A DNA stretch of 64,000 bases from Streptomyces sp. NBC_00440 (GTDB lineage: Bacteria > Actinomycetota > Actinomycetes > Streptomycetales > Streptomycetaceae): contig NZ_CP107921.1 in assembly GCF_036014215.1 (NCBI RefSeq), positions 2,551,501 to 2,615,500 of the forward strand, read 5' to 3'. The notes under the pieces are model-generated. The model worked only from the letters and a program-made list of their open reading frames with translations. It ran no database searches and had not been told where the DNA came from. How positions within the stretch are numbered: position 1 is the stretch's first letter; each line of letters opens with the position of its first letter. Made by a program: the position numbers and the translations under genes. This document shows positions 54,455 to 63,365 of the stretch, one piece after another.

Positions 54455-54473
54455 AGATTACATCGGATACCGA
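54455..54473 (-). promoter_or_regulatory. TCGG-N3-CCGA operator with TAATCT -10, before MFS gene
   Basis: On the minus strand the order is TCGGTATCCGA, TG, TAATCT, identical in spacing to the lgt site, about 90 bp before the exporter start. The two regions share TTCGG-N2-TCCGATGTAATCT. Confidence 0.6.
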
Positions 54474-54609
54474 AATACTTTGTCGCCGATGCGTTCGCCG
54501 GTGCATCGCCGACGCGTCGCCGATACGCGTGAGCCCCGGGACACGGGGCGTCGCCCGCCGTCCCGGGGCCGGAGCCACGGTCACCGCCACCGCTGTCTGC
54601 GGCCATCCG

Positions 54610-56079
54610 TTACGGGCGGCTCACCTGCACGTCCTTCTCCCGCTCCCCGCGCACCCGCCGCCCCGCCAGCAGCAGATAGGCCGCCCCCGAGACCACGATC
54701 GGCAGGAACCAGGAGAGGTCGGCGCCGCCCAGCCGGCCGCTCAGCCAGCTGTGCAGAAGGGGCGAGTTGATGGTGAGCAGACCGGTGGCCATACCGCAGG
54801 CGAGTGCGATCAAGCCCTGGACGTTGACACCGCCGACACCCCAGTAGCGGCTGCTGCGGTCGCTGGTGTGGATGTCGTGGTGGTCGTAGTGCCAGCGGCG
54901 CAGGATGCCGTCCACGATCCAGACGGCGGCGAACGGACCGGCCCAGACGTTGACGAGGGAGAGGAACTCGTTCAGCGCGGTCTCGAAGTCGTACACGAAG
55001 AGGATCAGCAGCACCGCCGCGAGGGCCAGGGTGGCGTCCAGAGCCGTGGCGAGCCAGCGCTTGAGCGGGATGCCGATGGCCTGGATGGCCAGGCCCGACG
55101 AGTAGAACACCGAGGCGTTGTTGGAGATCGAGCCCAGGAAGCAGGCGGCGATGTAGAGGACGTACAGCCAGCCGGGCACCAGCGGCTGGACGCCCGCCAC
55201 CGGGTCGGTGAGGTCCGTACGGGTCGCGACCAGGACGCCCGCGATGCCCAGGTAGACGGCCATTCCGGCGCCGCCGCCCAGCACCCGCGGGAAGACCTTG
55301 CGGACCGGGGTGTCCGAGGGCAGGTAGCGGGCGTAGTCCGGCGAGACCACCAGGTACGACAGCGAACCGGACGCGATCAGCGCGGCGGCGGAGACGATCA
55401 GCGCGAGCCAGTGGCCGCCCGACGCGGGGTGCGGCGGCTGCCAGTTCCAGTTCACCCCGCCGATGGTGTAGCAGAGCAGCAGCGCGAAGACCACGGCCAC
55501 CGCCACGGCGAAGTACGGCTGGACCTTCACCAGCAGCCGGTGCCCGGTGACCGCGATGACGATGGCCACACCCAGCACGAGCAGGGTCGCCAGGACCTTG
55601 CCGGGCGCGCCGGAGTGGTGCCAGCCGAGCCGGTCGAAGAGGGCGAGTACGGCGAAGACCCCGAGGAGGCCGTTGACCGTCTTGAAGCCCAGGGACATGG
55701 CCCAGGTGAACAGCGCGTTGATGCGGTTCCCGAACACGCCGAACGGCGCCCGGCTCAGCGTGAGCGCGGGCAGTCCGGCGCGCGGGCCTGCGATCGAGCT
55801 GTAGGCGACGAGGCCGAACAGCGCGTTGCCCACCACCACCGCGACCAGGGCCTGGACGAGGGAGAGGCCGAGGGCGATGGCGCCCGCGCCGAGCACGAAG
55901 AAGAACTGGTAGGAGTTGATCCCGGCCCAGAAGAAGCCCAGTTGGCGCGGGGTCATATAGCGCTCGGACTCGGGGATGAAGTCGTAGCCGTGCTGTTCGA
56001 CCGCGCCCGCTGCGGGGCCGCCTCCGGCGCGTTCGGCCGTGCCGGTCCCCGGCCGGTCCGGCTGTGCGGTGGTGCTCAT
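54610..56079 (-). CDS. NCS1-family permease (purine/cytosine type)
   Basis: The 489-residue transporter has about 12 helices and NCS1 features: INSYQFFFVLGAGAIALGLS, SRAPFGVFGNRINAL and SNNASVFYSSGLAIQAIG. Family members import nucleobases, hydantoins or thiamine-type rings with cations. The following amidohydrolase gene lies 145 bp upstream on the same strand and is probably cotranscribed; a regulator of the Lrp type is next. The ligand is unknown, likely an N-containing ring compound. Confidence 0.87.
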   Translation of the reverse strand: MSTTAQPDRPGTGTAERAGGGPAAGAVEQHGYDFIPESERYMTPRQLGFFWAGINSYQFFFVLGAGAIALGLSLVQALVAVVVGNALFGLVAYSSIAGPRAGLPALTLSRAPFGVFGNRINALFTWAMSLGFKTVNGLLGVFAVLALFDRLGWHHSGAPGKVLATLLVLGVAIVIAVTGHRLLVKVQPYFAVAVAVVFALLLCYTIGGVNWNWQPPHPASGGHWLALIVSAAALIASGSLSYLVVSPDYARYLPSDTPVRKVFPRVLGGGAGMAVYLGIAGVLVATRTDLTDPVAGVQPLVPGWLYVLYIAACFLGSISNNASVFYSSGLAIQAIGIPLKRWLATALDATLALAAVLLILFVYDFETALNEFLSLVNVWAGPFAAVWIVDGILRRWHYDHHDIHTSDRSSRYWGVGGVNVQGLIALACGMATGLLTINSPLLHSWLSGRLGGADLSWFLPIVVSGAAYLLLAGRRVRGEREKDVQVSRP

Positions 56080-56223
56080 CGGTGGTGCTCCTTCACGGTG
56101 GCGGCCGCCGGTGCGGACGGGCGCGGTGTGCCGTAATCGGTGAACAGCCTGGGTTCAGTGGGCTTCGGATCGGCGGACGTACGGATGTCCGGCAGGTCAG
56201 ACCGGTCGGACCGGTCGGACCGG

Positions 56224-57882
56224 TCAGGCGGTTGCGGACCAGACCTGGCGGGCGCCGATCCAGGTCTCGTCGACGCCCGCTGTGGCGAGCTGGGCGAGGT
56301 CGTCGGTCGCGTACGGGTCGGCGGCCGTGATGACGAAGTCGGCGAACGCTCCGGCCCGCAGGCTGCCCACCTCGTTCTCGCGGTGCAGCGCCCGCGCTCC
56401 GCCGAGCGTGTGCGCGCGGATGCCGTCCGCGACGGCGAGCCGCATCTCCGGGGTGCCGAGCCGGGTGCCGAGCACGGTCTCCCGGCTCGCGGCGGCGGCG
56501 ACCGCCTCGAACGGCCGGGGCGGCGCGACGGGCGCGTCCGAGCTGAACGCGAACTCCGTGCCCGCCGACTGGAGCAGGCCCGCCGGGTTGTAGCGGTGGC
56601 CCATCTCGCCGATCGCGGTGAGCGTGCCGTCGCCGGTACGGAGGTGGTGCTGGGGCTGGAGCACGCCGTGCACACCCAGCTCCCGCATCCGGGCGATCTC
56701 GGCGTCGGTGGGCAGCCCGCAGTGCTCGACACGGTGCCGGGCGTCCGCGCGGGGCGTGTCGGCGAGCGCCTTCTCGACGGCGTCCAGGACCATGCCGATG
56801 GCGTACGGGGACTGGGCGTGGGTCGCCGTCTGGAAGCCGGCCCGGTGGGCGCGCAGCACCAGGTCCGCGTACTCGGCGGGGTCGTGGTAGAGCTGCCCGT
56901 GGTTGCAGCAGTCGGCCGCGTAGCCCTCGGGGAAGTACGCGGTCCAGCCGCCCAGCGTGCCGTCCGCGTAGAGCTTGACGCCCTGGATCCGCAGCTGGTC
57001 GTCGCCGAGCTCGCTGCCGAGACCGAGGTCGAGGGCGGTGTCGAGCAGCGCCGATGTCAGATAGACGGAGGTGCGCATCCGCAGGTCGCCTGCGTCGCGG
57101 GCGCGCAGATACGTGGAGAGTTCGCGGCGGGACGCCTGGGCGTCGCCGATGGTGGTGACGCCGGCGGCGAGGAAGGTCTGCTGGGCGCGGAGCAGATGGC
57201 CGCGCATGACGTCGGCCGGGTCGTCGAGGTGGAAGTTCGGGCCGTGGTTGGTGATCTTCACACCGTCGGGTCCCGTCAGCAGATCGCAGGCGCCGTCCCA
57301 CAGCTCGCCGTTGGGCTCACCGGATGCCGTACGGCCGATGCGGCCGCCGAGCGGGTCGGGGGTGCCTGCGGTGATGCCGTACTTGCGCAGGGTGTAGGTG
57401 TTCACGACACCGCCGTGGCCGGACGCGTTCATCACGTAGACCTCGCGGTCGGTGGCGACCCGGTCGAGATCCTGGCAGGTGGGGTGGCGGCCCTCGGCCA
57501 GCCTGCGGTGCTCGTAGCCGAAGCCGCGCAGGGCGGCGTCCGGCCGGAGCCCTTCCGCGTGCCGGCGGAGCGCGGCGACCAGCCCGTCGATGTCCGCGAC
57601 GGTCTCGGGCCGTACGTCGGCCCAGGCGAGGTTCTGTCCGTACATCACCGGGTGGCAGTGCGCGTCGACGAAACCGGGCATCAGTTGGCGTCCACCGAGG
57701 TCCAGCCGCTCGTCCACGCGGCCGTCCAGTGCGGCCCTGCACTCCTCGGCCGTGCCCGCGTGCACGATGCGCTCACCGCGCACCGCGAGGGCCTCGGCGC
57801 GGCCCGCCGGGGTGAGGGTGTGGACGGTGCCGCCGGTGACGAGAAGGGTGCGGTCCGAGTGTGCTGCGGGCGTGGTGGCCAT
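56224..57882 (-). CDS. YtcJ-like amidohydrolase
   Basis: The 552-residue metal-dependent hydrolase has the HxH site DAHCHPVMYG near residue 68, later histidine RHRVEHCGLP, and the final Asp in FSSDAPVAPPRP. This is the amidohydrolase_3/YtcJ layout, cytosolic and without signal. The ATG of MATTPAAH is chosen; the upstream extension is not needed. It probably opens or deamidates the compound imported by the adjacent NCS1 permease. Substrate unknown. Confidence 0.88.
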   Translation of the reverse strand: MATTPAAHSDRTLLVTGGTVHTLTPAGRAEALAVRGERIVHAGTAEECRAALDGRVDERLDLGGRQLMPGFVDAHCHPVMYGQNLAWADVRPETVADIDGLVAALRRHAEGLRPDAALRGFGYEHRRLAEGRHPTCQDLDRVATDREVYVMNASGHGGVVNTYTLRKYGITAGTPDPLGGRIGRTASGEPNGELWDGACDLLTGPDGVKITNHGPNFHLDDPADVMRGHLLRAQQTFLAAGVTTIGDAQASRRELSTYLRARDAGDLRMRTSVYLTSALLDTALDLGLGSELGDDQLRIQGVKLYADGTLGGWTAYFPEGYAADCCNHGQLYHDPAEYADLVLRAHRAGFQTATHAQSPYAIGMVLDAVEKALADTPRADARHRVEHCGLPTDAEIARMRELGVHGVLQPQHHLRTGDGTLTAIGEMGHRYNPAGLLQSAGTEFAFSSDAPVAPPRPFEAVAAAASRETVLGTRLGTPEMRLAVADGIRAHTLGGARALHRENEVGSLRAGAFADFVITAADPYATDDLAQLATAGVDETWIGARQVWSATA

Positions 57883-58200
57883 GTGGGTGCTCCGGTAGTA
57901 CGGGGAGGGGCGTGCGCGGTCTCCCGGTGGGCGGGCGCTGCTGCCGGGGTCGGGCGTCGGCGTCTGCGGTTCGCAGGCGCCGGGCGACCCAGCGCCACGG
58001 GAAGCGAATCGACGCCTGAGACAAGCGTCTGCGAGCGATCCGCTGACTGCGACAGTACGACGCAAGCGAAAGATTATCCAGAGGGGTGAATGAAGAACTT
58101 TTCACTTGTGATGGAGAGCGTGTACGAGCGAACCGCGTGCGGCCGGGTCGGGGCGCAGGGGAAACGTCGGGAAGGAAGAGGAAGGAAGAGGGGAGAGAGA
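57883..58200. other. promoter region of amidohydrolase-permease operon
   Basis: A 318-bp gap. The A/T-rich patch GAAAGATTATCC near 58068 and TGAAGAACTTTTCACTTGTG near 58091 are the likely promoter or Lrp-binding positions. No gene was seen. Confidence 0.4.
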
Positions 58201-58275
58201 TGAGAGGCGGTGGAGAAAGAAGCAGAAGAAGCAGAAGAAGGGGAAGAAGGGGAAGAAGGGGAAGAAGGAGAGGGG
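58201..58275 (+). repeat. purine-only tandem repeat tract
   Basis: About 70 bases are almost all A/G, with units GAAGAAGCA and then three copies of GAAGAAGGGG. One strand is nearly pure purine, so it could form triplex (H-DNA) structure. It lies just after the Lrp gene stop. Confidence 0.8.
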
Positions 58276-58281
58276 CCGCGG

Positions 58282-59184
58282 TCAGCTCGTCGTCAGCGAG
58301 TCGTAGCGCTCCTTGACGAGCTCCAGATGGAGCCAGCTCTCCAGACCGTGCACACCGTCCAGCGCACGCAGTTTCTCCAGCGAGGCCAGCACGTCGGCGA
58401 GCGTCTCGCCGCCCACCGTGCCGATGACGTCCGCGCGGCCCACGCACTCCGCCGCGAACTGCACCTGCTCGGTTGCCAGCAGACCGCCCACCCCCGCCGC
58501 GCCGTGCACATCACCGGAGCGGCGCATCGAGAAACCCGCGAGGTGGCCCATGCCGAGGGTTCCCGGGCGCACCAGGGCCGCGACCCGGAAGACGCCCGCA
58601 TCCAGCAGGCGCAGCGAGCGGGCCCGCGCGGCGGCGGCCGACATGGCGATCCGGTCGGCCAACTCGGCGTAGGACATGCGCCCGTCGGTCTGGAGCGCCC
58701 GCAGGATCGCGTGATCCGTCTCGTCGAGGCTCACCACGTCGGGCGAAGTCACCGGCAGATAGGGGTCCTTGAGCACGCGCGTGTACGGGGTCGTGTCGAC
58801 GCCCCGTACGCCGGGCAGCCGCGCGACGCCCGCCACCAGGGCGCTCAGCGCGTCGAAATCAGATGTCCGCAGCTCCGCGATGACCGGGCGCCGGCCTGCG
58901 GTCAGCGTCACGAAGACCGCTTCGGAGAGCCCGGCCACGGTCCGCGCGACGGGGTCGGCGGGCCCGACGACATCGATGGCCACATGGGCACTGACCGTGC
59001 GCCCGAGCACCGCGGGGTGGATGACACCGACGATCCGCAGGATCCCGTCCTCGGTCAGCCGCAGCGCCCGTGCCCGGGCGGCTGCGCGGGAGAGGCCGAC
59101 GCGTGCGGCGAGCGTCTCGTAGGACGTGCGGCCGTCCTCCTGGAGGAGGTGGACGAGCGCGAGGTCGGTGGAGTCGAGGTTCAT
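58282..59184 (-). CDS. double-length Lrp/AsnC-family regulator
   Basis: The 300-residue protein contains two AsnC-type HTH motifs: TSYETLAARVGLSRAAARAR at about residue 20 and MSYAELADRIAMSAAAARAR at about 168. Each is followed by a RAM-type ligand-binding half (VSAHVAIDVVG and FAAECVGRADVIG). Single-copy Lrp proteins have about 150 residues, so this is a tandem fusion. It likely controls the permease-amidohydrolase operon in response to an amino acid or related compound. Confidence 0.9.
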   Translation of the reverse strand: MNLDSTDLALVHLLQEDGRTSYETLAARVGLSRAAARARALRLTEDGILRIVGVIHPAVLGRTVSAHVAIDVVGPADPVARTVAGLSEAVFVTLTAGRRPVIAELRTSDFDALSALVAGVARLPGVRGVDTTPYTRVLKDPYLPVTSPDVVSLDETDHAILRALQTDGRMSYAELADRIAMSAAAARARSLRLLDAGVFRVAALVRPGTLGMGHLAGFSMRRSGDVHGAAGVGGLLATEQVQFAAECVGRADVIGTVGGETLADVLASLEKLRALDGVHGLESWLHLELVKERYDSLTTS

Positions 59185-59275
59185 CGGACAGCCAGTCTGC
59201 CACGCGCACCGGAACCGCCGCCCGCGTGTTCATCGCGGCAGCCCGTCGGCGGCTCCCGCGCACCGTACTGTGCGC

Positions 59276-59920
59276 ATGGTGATTGAGACGATCGTGTTCG
59301 ACGTCGGCGAGACCCTCACCCGGGACGACCGGTACTGGCGTTCCTGGGCGGACTGGCTCGGAATCCCCTCCCACACCGTGTCCGCGCTCGTCGGCGCGGT
59401 CACCGCCCAAGGACGTGACAACACCGACGCCCTGCGGCTGCTCAAACCCGGCATGGACATCGCCGAGGCGTACCGGGCACGGGAGGTCGCGGGCCGTGGC
59501 GAACACCTCGACGAGAGCGACCTCTACCCCGACGTACGCCCCGCTCTCTCGGCGCTGCGCGGGCTCGGCTTCCGGGTCGTCGTCGCCGGTAACCAGACAG
59601 TGAAGGCGGGTGAGTTGCTGCGTGGTCTCGATCTGCCCGCCGATCTCGTCGTCACATCGGACGAGTGGGGCGTCGGCAAGCCCGACCCGGCCTTCTTCGA
59701 GCGGGTCATCGCGGCGTCGGGCGCCGCTCCGGACGCCACCGTGTACGTGGGCGACCATCCGCAGAACGACATCTTTCCCGCCCGTGCGGCCGGACTGCGC
59801 ACCGCGCATCTGCGGCGCGGACCGTGGGGCCACATGTGGGCCGACGACCCCGAAGTCGTCGCTGCGGCGGACTGGCGGGTCAACAGCCTGACCCGGCTCG
59901 CGGCGGCCCTCGCCGAGTGA
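59276..59920 (+). CDS. HAD-superfamily hydrolase
   Basis: The 214-residue protein has motif I VFDVGETLT (first Asp; the usual second Asp is Glu-Thr context), VVVAGNQTVK (motif II), GKPDPAFF (motif III) and VYVGDHPQNDI (motif IV). The cap lies between motifs I and II. It probably is a small-molecule phosphatase. Start ATG at 59276 is close to the divergent Lrp gene. Confidence 0.87.
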   Translation: MVIETIVFDVGETLTRDDRYWRSWADWLGIPSHTVSALVGAVTAQGRDNTDALRLLKPGMDIAEAYRAREVAGRGEHLDESDLYPDVRPALSALRGLGFRVVVAGNQTVKAGELLRGLDLPADLVVTSDEWGVGKPDPAFFERVIAASGAAPDATVYVGDHPQNDIFPARAAGLRTAHLRRGPWGHMWADDPEVVAAADWRVNSLTRLAAALAE

Positions 59921-60011
59921 CACCGCGGCGGGCACTTACTGACGGGCCCGGCCGTTGTCCCTACCGTAAAGAGTGATCAAAATGGTCACGTGGTGAACGA
60001 GGAGACGGCTG

Positions 60012-60467
60012 ATGGCCCTGTGGGACCGCTTGAAGGACTCTGCGAAGACGATGCAGACGCAGCTCGACGCGAAGAAGAACGACCTCAAGAGCGGCGGATT
60101 CCGGGATGCCAGCATGGCCATGTGCGCGCTGGTCGCCGCGGCCGACGGCTCGATCGACCCCGCGGAGCGCCAGCGCGTCGCCTCGCTGATCGCCACCAAT
60201 GACGTCCTGCAGAACTTCACTGCGGACGACCTGCAGACGCGCTTCAACGACTACTGCCAGAAGCTCACCGCCGACTTCGACTTCGGCAAGGTCAGCGTCC
60301 TGCAGACCATCGGCAAGGTCAGCAAGAAGCCCACCGAGGCACGCGCCGTCATCCAGATCGGCATCGTGATCGGCGGCGCCGACGGAAACTTCGACAAGTC
60401 CGAGCAGGCCGTGGTCCGCGAGGCGTGCTTCGCGCTGGGGATCGCCCCTACGGAGTTCGACCTGTAA
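60012..60467 (+). CDS. terB: TerB-family protein
   Basis: The 151-residue helical protein has the TerB signatures SMAMCALVAAADGSIDPAERQ and VIGGADGNFDKSEQAVVREAC. TerB proteins bind metal ions through conserved Asp/Glu and appear in tellurite-resistance or stress operons. No other ter gene is close. Good start and GAGGAGACGG site. Confidence 0.9.
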   Translation: MALWDRLKDSAKTMQTQLDAKKNDLKSGGFRDASMAMCALVAAADGSIDPAERQRVASLIATNDVLQNFTADDLQTRFNDYCQKLTADFDFGKVSVLQTIGKVSKKPTEARAVIQIGIVIGGADGNFDKSEQAVVREACFALGIAPTEFDL

Positions 60468-60511
60468 GGCGGCAGCGCCCGCACCGCGCGGTACCGACGC
60501 CCGCGCGGTCC

Positions 60512-60547
60512 GCCGCACAGCGCCGCTTCGCCGCCGCGCTGTGCGGC
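60512..60547. terminator. bidirectional terminator between terB and DUF1152 gene
   Basis: A perfect 12-bp stem GCCGCACAGCGC / GCGCTGTGCGGC with a 12-base loop, placed between two convergent genes. Confidence 0.8.
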
Positions 60548-60565
60548 CTTCCGGACCGCCCCCGG

Positions 60566-61717
60566 CTACGCCTCCACCGCCGCCAGCCGCCACAGCGGCG
60601 GGGTGTGCCGTGCCGGGGTCGCCGTACTGAGGTGGCGGCGCAGCGCCGTCAGTTGGGCCGGCGACAGGGCGAGCTCCTCCGCGATGCGGCGCGTGGTGAC
60701 ATAGGCGATGCCGCTGTCCGCGGTCCGGCGTTCCCACTCGGCGAAGCGCTCGGGCAGGGGTCGCGGAAGGGGTCGTGGCAGGGGTCGTGGCTCACCGGGC
60801 GCGGTGCCGCCCCCGGATGACTCGCCCGCCTCCTGGGCCAGTTGGGCCGCGCGGGCGCGTTCCCTGGCGATCTCGGAGAAGCCGCAGACCCGTTCGCTCG
60901 CCCGCTCCGCGTCCGCGAGACTCGCGCTCTCCGCCAACGCCCTGGCCAGCGGATTGATTTCGAGAGCCCGTGCCAGGGTGAGCCGGTAGACGTGGGGGCT
61001 GGCGTCGCCGAGTGTGACGGGGTGCGGGGCGTCCCGGGTGCCGCAGACCCCGCGTATCCCCCGGGCGGCTGCGACCAGCAGCGCGCCTGCCTCCGACGGG
61101 TGCCAGTCGAACACGGCCTGGACGGACAGCGTGTCCGCGTGGGTCAGGGTGTGCAGCGGGTCGCCGAGCAGCGGCAGCAGGGCGGCCTCGGGCACCTCGG
61201 AGTCGAGACCGGGGCCCGCGACATGCACCGAGGTGGGGATCCCGGTGCGTGCGCAGGCGGCGAGGACCAGCGCGTCCCCGAGCGGGCTGCGCAGGGTGGG
61301 CTCGGTGCCGTCGGCCAGGATGTCGCCGCCGACATCGACGACGTCGACATGCCCGGCCTCGCAGTACGCGGCGGCCTCCTCGATCTGCCGCGCGAGCCCC
61401 GACGCCCCCGCGTAGGGATCGAGCAGACCGAGCGCGGGCCGCAGGTCGGCCGAGAGGCGGGGCAGGAGTGATCCGGCCGGCGGCCGGGGTGCGGAACGGG
61501 GGGTGACCAGCCGCAGGGTGGGGCCGGCCGTGACGGTTCCGGTGAAGTCGGACGGCCGGCGCGGCCCCGGCACCGGGTCGACCACCAGCCGCTCCCAGGC
61601 GTACGTCAGAACGAGTGCGGGCTCGTCGGGCCCGTGCAGAGCGGCGTGCACCATCGCCGTCGCGATGGCGTCGCCGCCACCGCCGGCCGCTATGAGTAGT
61701 CGCTTCATGGACGCCAT
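60566..61717 (-). CDS. DUF1152 protein
   Basis: The 383-residue protein opens MKRLLIAAGGGGDAIATAM (glycine loop), then has VDVVDVGGDILADGTEPT, a conserved DUF1152 block. The tail holds a PLPRPLPRPLPE repeat and a helical end. The family is uncharacterised. The start could also be three codons downstream (61708). It converges on terB and is divergent from the radical SAM gene. Confidence 0.83.
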   Translation of the reverse strand: MASMKRLLIAAGGGGDAIATAMVHAALHGPDEPALVLTYAWERLVVDPVPGPRRPSDFTGTVTAGPTLRLVTPRSAPRPPAGSLLPRLSADLRPALGLLDPYAGASGLARQIEEAAAYCEAGHVDVVDVGGDILADGTEPTLRSPLGDALVLAACARTGIPTSVHVAGPGLDSEVPEAALLPLLGDPLHTLTHADTLSVQAVFDWHPSEAGALLVAAARGIRGVCGTRDAPHPVTLGDASPHVYRLTLARALEINPLARALAESASLADAERASERVCGFSEIARERARAAQLAQEAGESSGGGTAPGEPRPLPRPLPRPLPERFAEWERRTADSGIAYVTTRRIAEELALSPAQLTALRRHLSTATPARHTPPLWRLAAVEA

Positions 61718-61955
61718 GGTTATCGCAGTGGGGCCGGAGTTTCAGCCCAACTCCCCTTCCCGGAGAGCCCGCAGGCGCTTCCATCCCAGAGGCACGGAAT
61801 CTCGGCAAGTCACAGAAGCCTCCAAATTTGGCAAAGGGAAAGCCAAAGAGTTCGGCATTTCAGCCCATGCCATCCGTGACGCTGAGTCGATCATGCTGAC
61901 ACGTGGCGCGACTGTCTGTGGGACCCGATCGACCCCGGAAGGAAGCATCACGGAA

Positions 61956-63338
61956 GTGACATCCTCTGTACCGGTCCACATCTCCCGTTCCGTTCCCGAC
62001 GAACCGACCACGCCGTACAAGCAGTACGTGTACGCCTACCCGCATCAGAAGGCCTACCGGCTCGGGACCGAGCGGCCGCTCCTCACCGATTTATGGGCCG
62101 GGGAGCGCCTCGACTCGCTCTCCCTCTACGTCCACATCCCCTTCTGCGAAATGCGCTGCGGCTTCTGCAATCTCTTCACCCGCACCGGCGCACCCGAGGA
62201 GGTCACCCGCGACTTCCTCGGCACCCTGGAACGGCAGGCACGCGTCACCCGTGAGGCCCTGGAGGCCAACGGTGCACCCGGGTTCACCCTCGCGGCATTC
62301 GGCGGCGGCACCCCGACGTACCTCACCGCGGACGAGCTGGTGCAGCTCTGCGACATCTGCGAGAACGTGATGGGCGCGGACCTCAGGGCGGTGCCGTGGT
62401 CGGTCGAGACCTCGCCGGCCACCGCCACAGCCGACCGCATCGCGGTCCTCGCGGAGCGCGGCGCCACCCGGCTGAGCATCGGCGTGCAGAGCTTCATCGA
62501 CGAGGAGGCGCGGGCAGCCGTACGGCCGCAGAAGCGGTCGGAGGTGGAAGCGGCGCTGGGACGGCTGAAGGAGGCCGCTTTCCCCATCCTCAACATCGAC
62601 CTCATCTACGGCATCGACGGCCAGACGGAACAGAGCTTCAAGGTGTCGTTGGACGCGGCGCTGAGCTGGGAACCCGAGGAGATCTACCTCTACCCGCTGT
62701 ACGTCCGCCCGTTGACCGGCCTCATGGCCCGGCACGACAAGAGCGGCGAGCTCTGGGACGAACAGCGGCTGCGGCTCTACCGGTACGGGAGGGAGTATCT
62801 GCTCGCCGCCGGCTACCGGCAGACGTCCATGCGGGTCTTCAGCCGTATCGGCACCGCGGCCGTCGACAGCGCGGACGACAGCAACATCAGTGAGTACAAC
62901 CAGCAGGCCGGGATGGTCGGACTGGGTGTCGGCGCACGGTCGTTCACGACCGATCTGCACTACACGACGGACTACGCGGTCGCCGTGCCGGAGGTCAGGC
63001 GCATCATTGACGACTACATAGCGACGCCGACCGAGGAATTCCGGCGCGCGCAGTGGTCGTTCCGCATGGACGACGACGAGCGGCGCCGCATGCTCATCCT
63101 GCACATGCTGCTGGAGGCCGACGGGATGAACGTCGAGCGCTACCGGTCGCAGTTCGGCACCCTTCCGCAGGAAGACTTCCCCGCCCAGTTCGCCCTGGTC
63201 ACCGAGCGGGGCTGGCTCACCCGGGACGGCGGAGTGCTGCGGCTGACCCCGGAGGGGATGGCCTGGGCGGACGCGATCGGCCCGCTGTTCTTCTCCCCCC
63301 GGGTGAACGACGCCATGTCGTCCTACCAGGACCGCTGA
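61956..63338 (+). CDS. radical SAM protein, STM4012/HemW-like
   Basis: The 460-residue radical SAM enzyme has the cluster motif CEMRCGFCN (CxxxCxxC) within SLYVHIPFCEMRCGFCN. GGGTPTYL and RLSIGVQSFIDEEAR follow as in coproporphyrinogen oxidase-like proteins. IYGIDGQTEQSF and the winged C-terminal end are also present. The opening TPYKQYVYAYPHQKAYR matches STM4012-type members. I start at the GTG at 61956 (VTSSVPVH); the longer frame to 61503 overlaps the DUF1152 gene. Reaction unknown; it binds a 4Fe-4S cluster. Confidence 0.87.
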   Translation: MTSSVPVHISRSVPDEPTTPYKQYVYAYPHQKAYRLGTERPLLTDLWAGERLDSLSLYVHIPFCEMRCGFCNLFTRTGAPEEVTRDFLGTLERQARVTREALEANGAPGFTLAAFGGGTPTYLTADELVQLCDICENVMGADLRAVPWSVETSPATATADRIAVLAERGATRLSIGVQSFIDEEARAAVRPQKRSEVEAALGRLKEAAFPILNIDLIYGIDGQTEQSFKVSLDAALSWEPEEIYLYPLYVRPLTGLMARHDKSGELWDEQRLRLYRYGREYLLAAGYRQTSMRVFSRIGTAAVDSADDSNISEYNQQAGMVGLGVGARSFTTDLHYTTDYAVAVPEVRRIIDDYIATPTEEFRRAQWSFRMDDDERRRMLILHMLLEADGMNVERYRSQFGTLPQEDFPAQFALVTERGWLTRDGGVLRLTPEGMAWADAIGPLFFSPRVNDAMSSYQDR

Positions 63339-63365
63339 GCCGTATCCGGCGGTCCCTCTGTCCGG

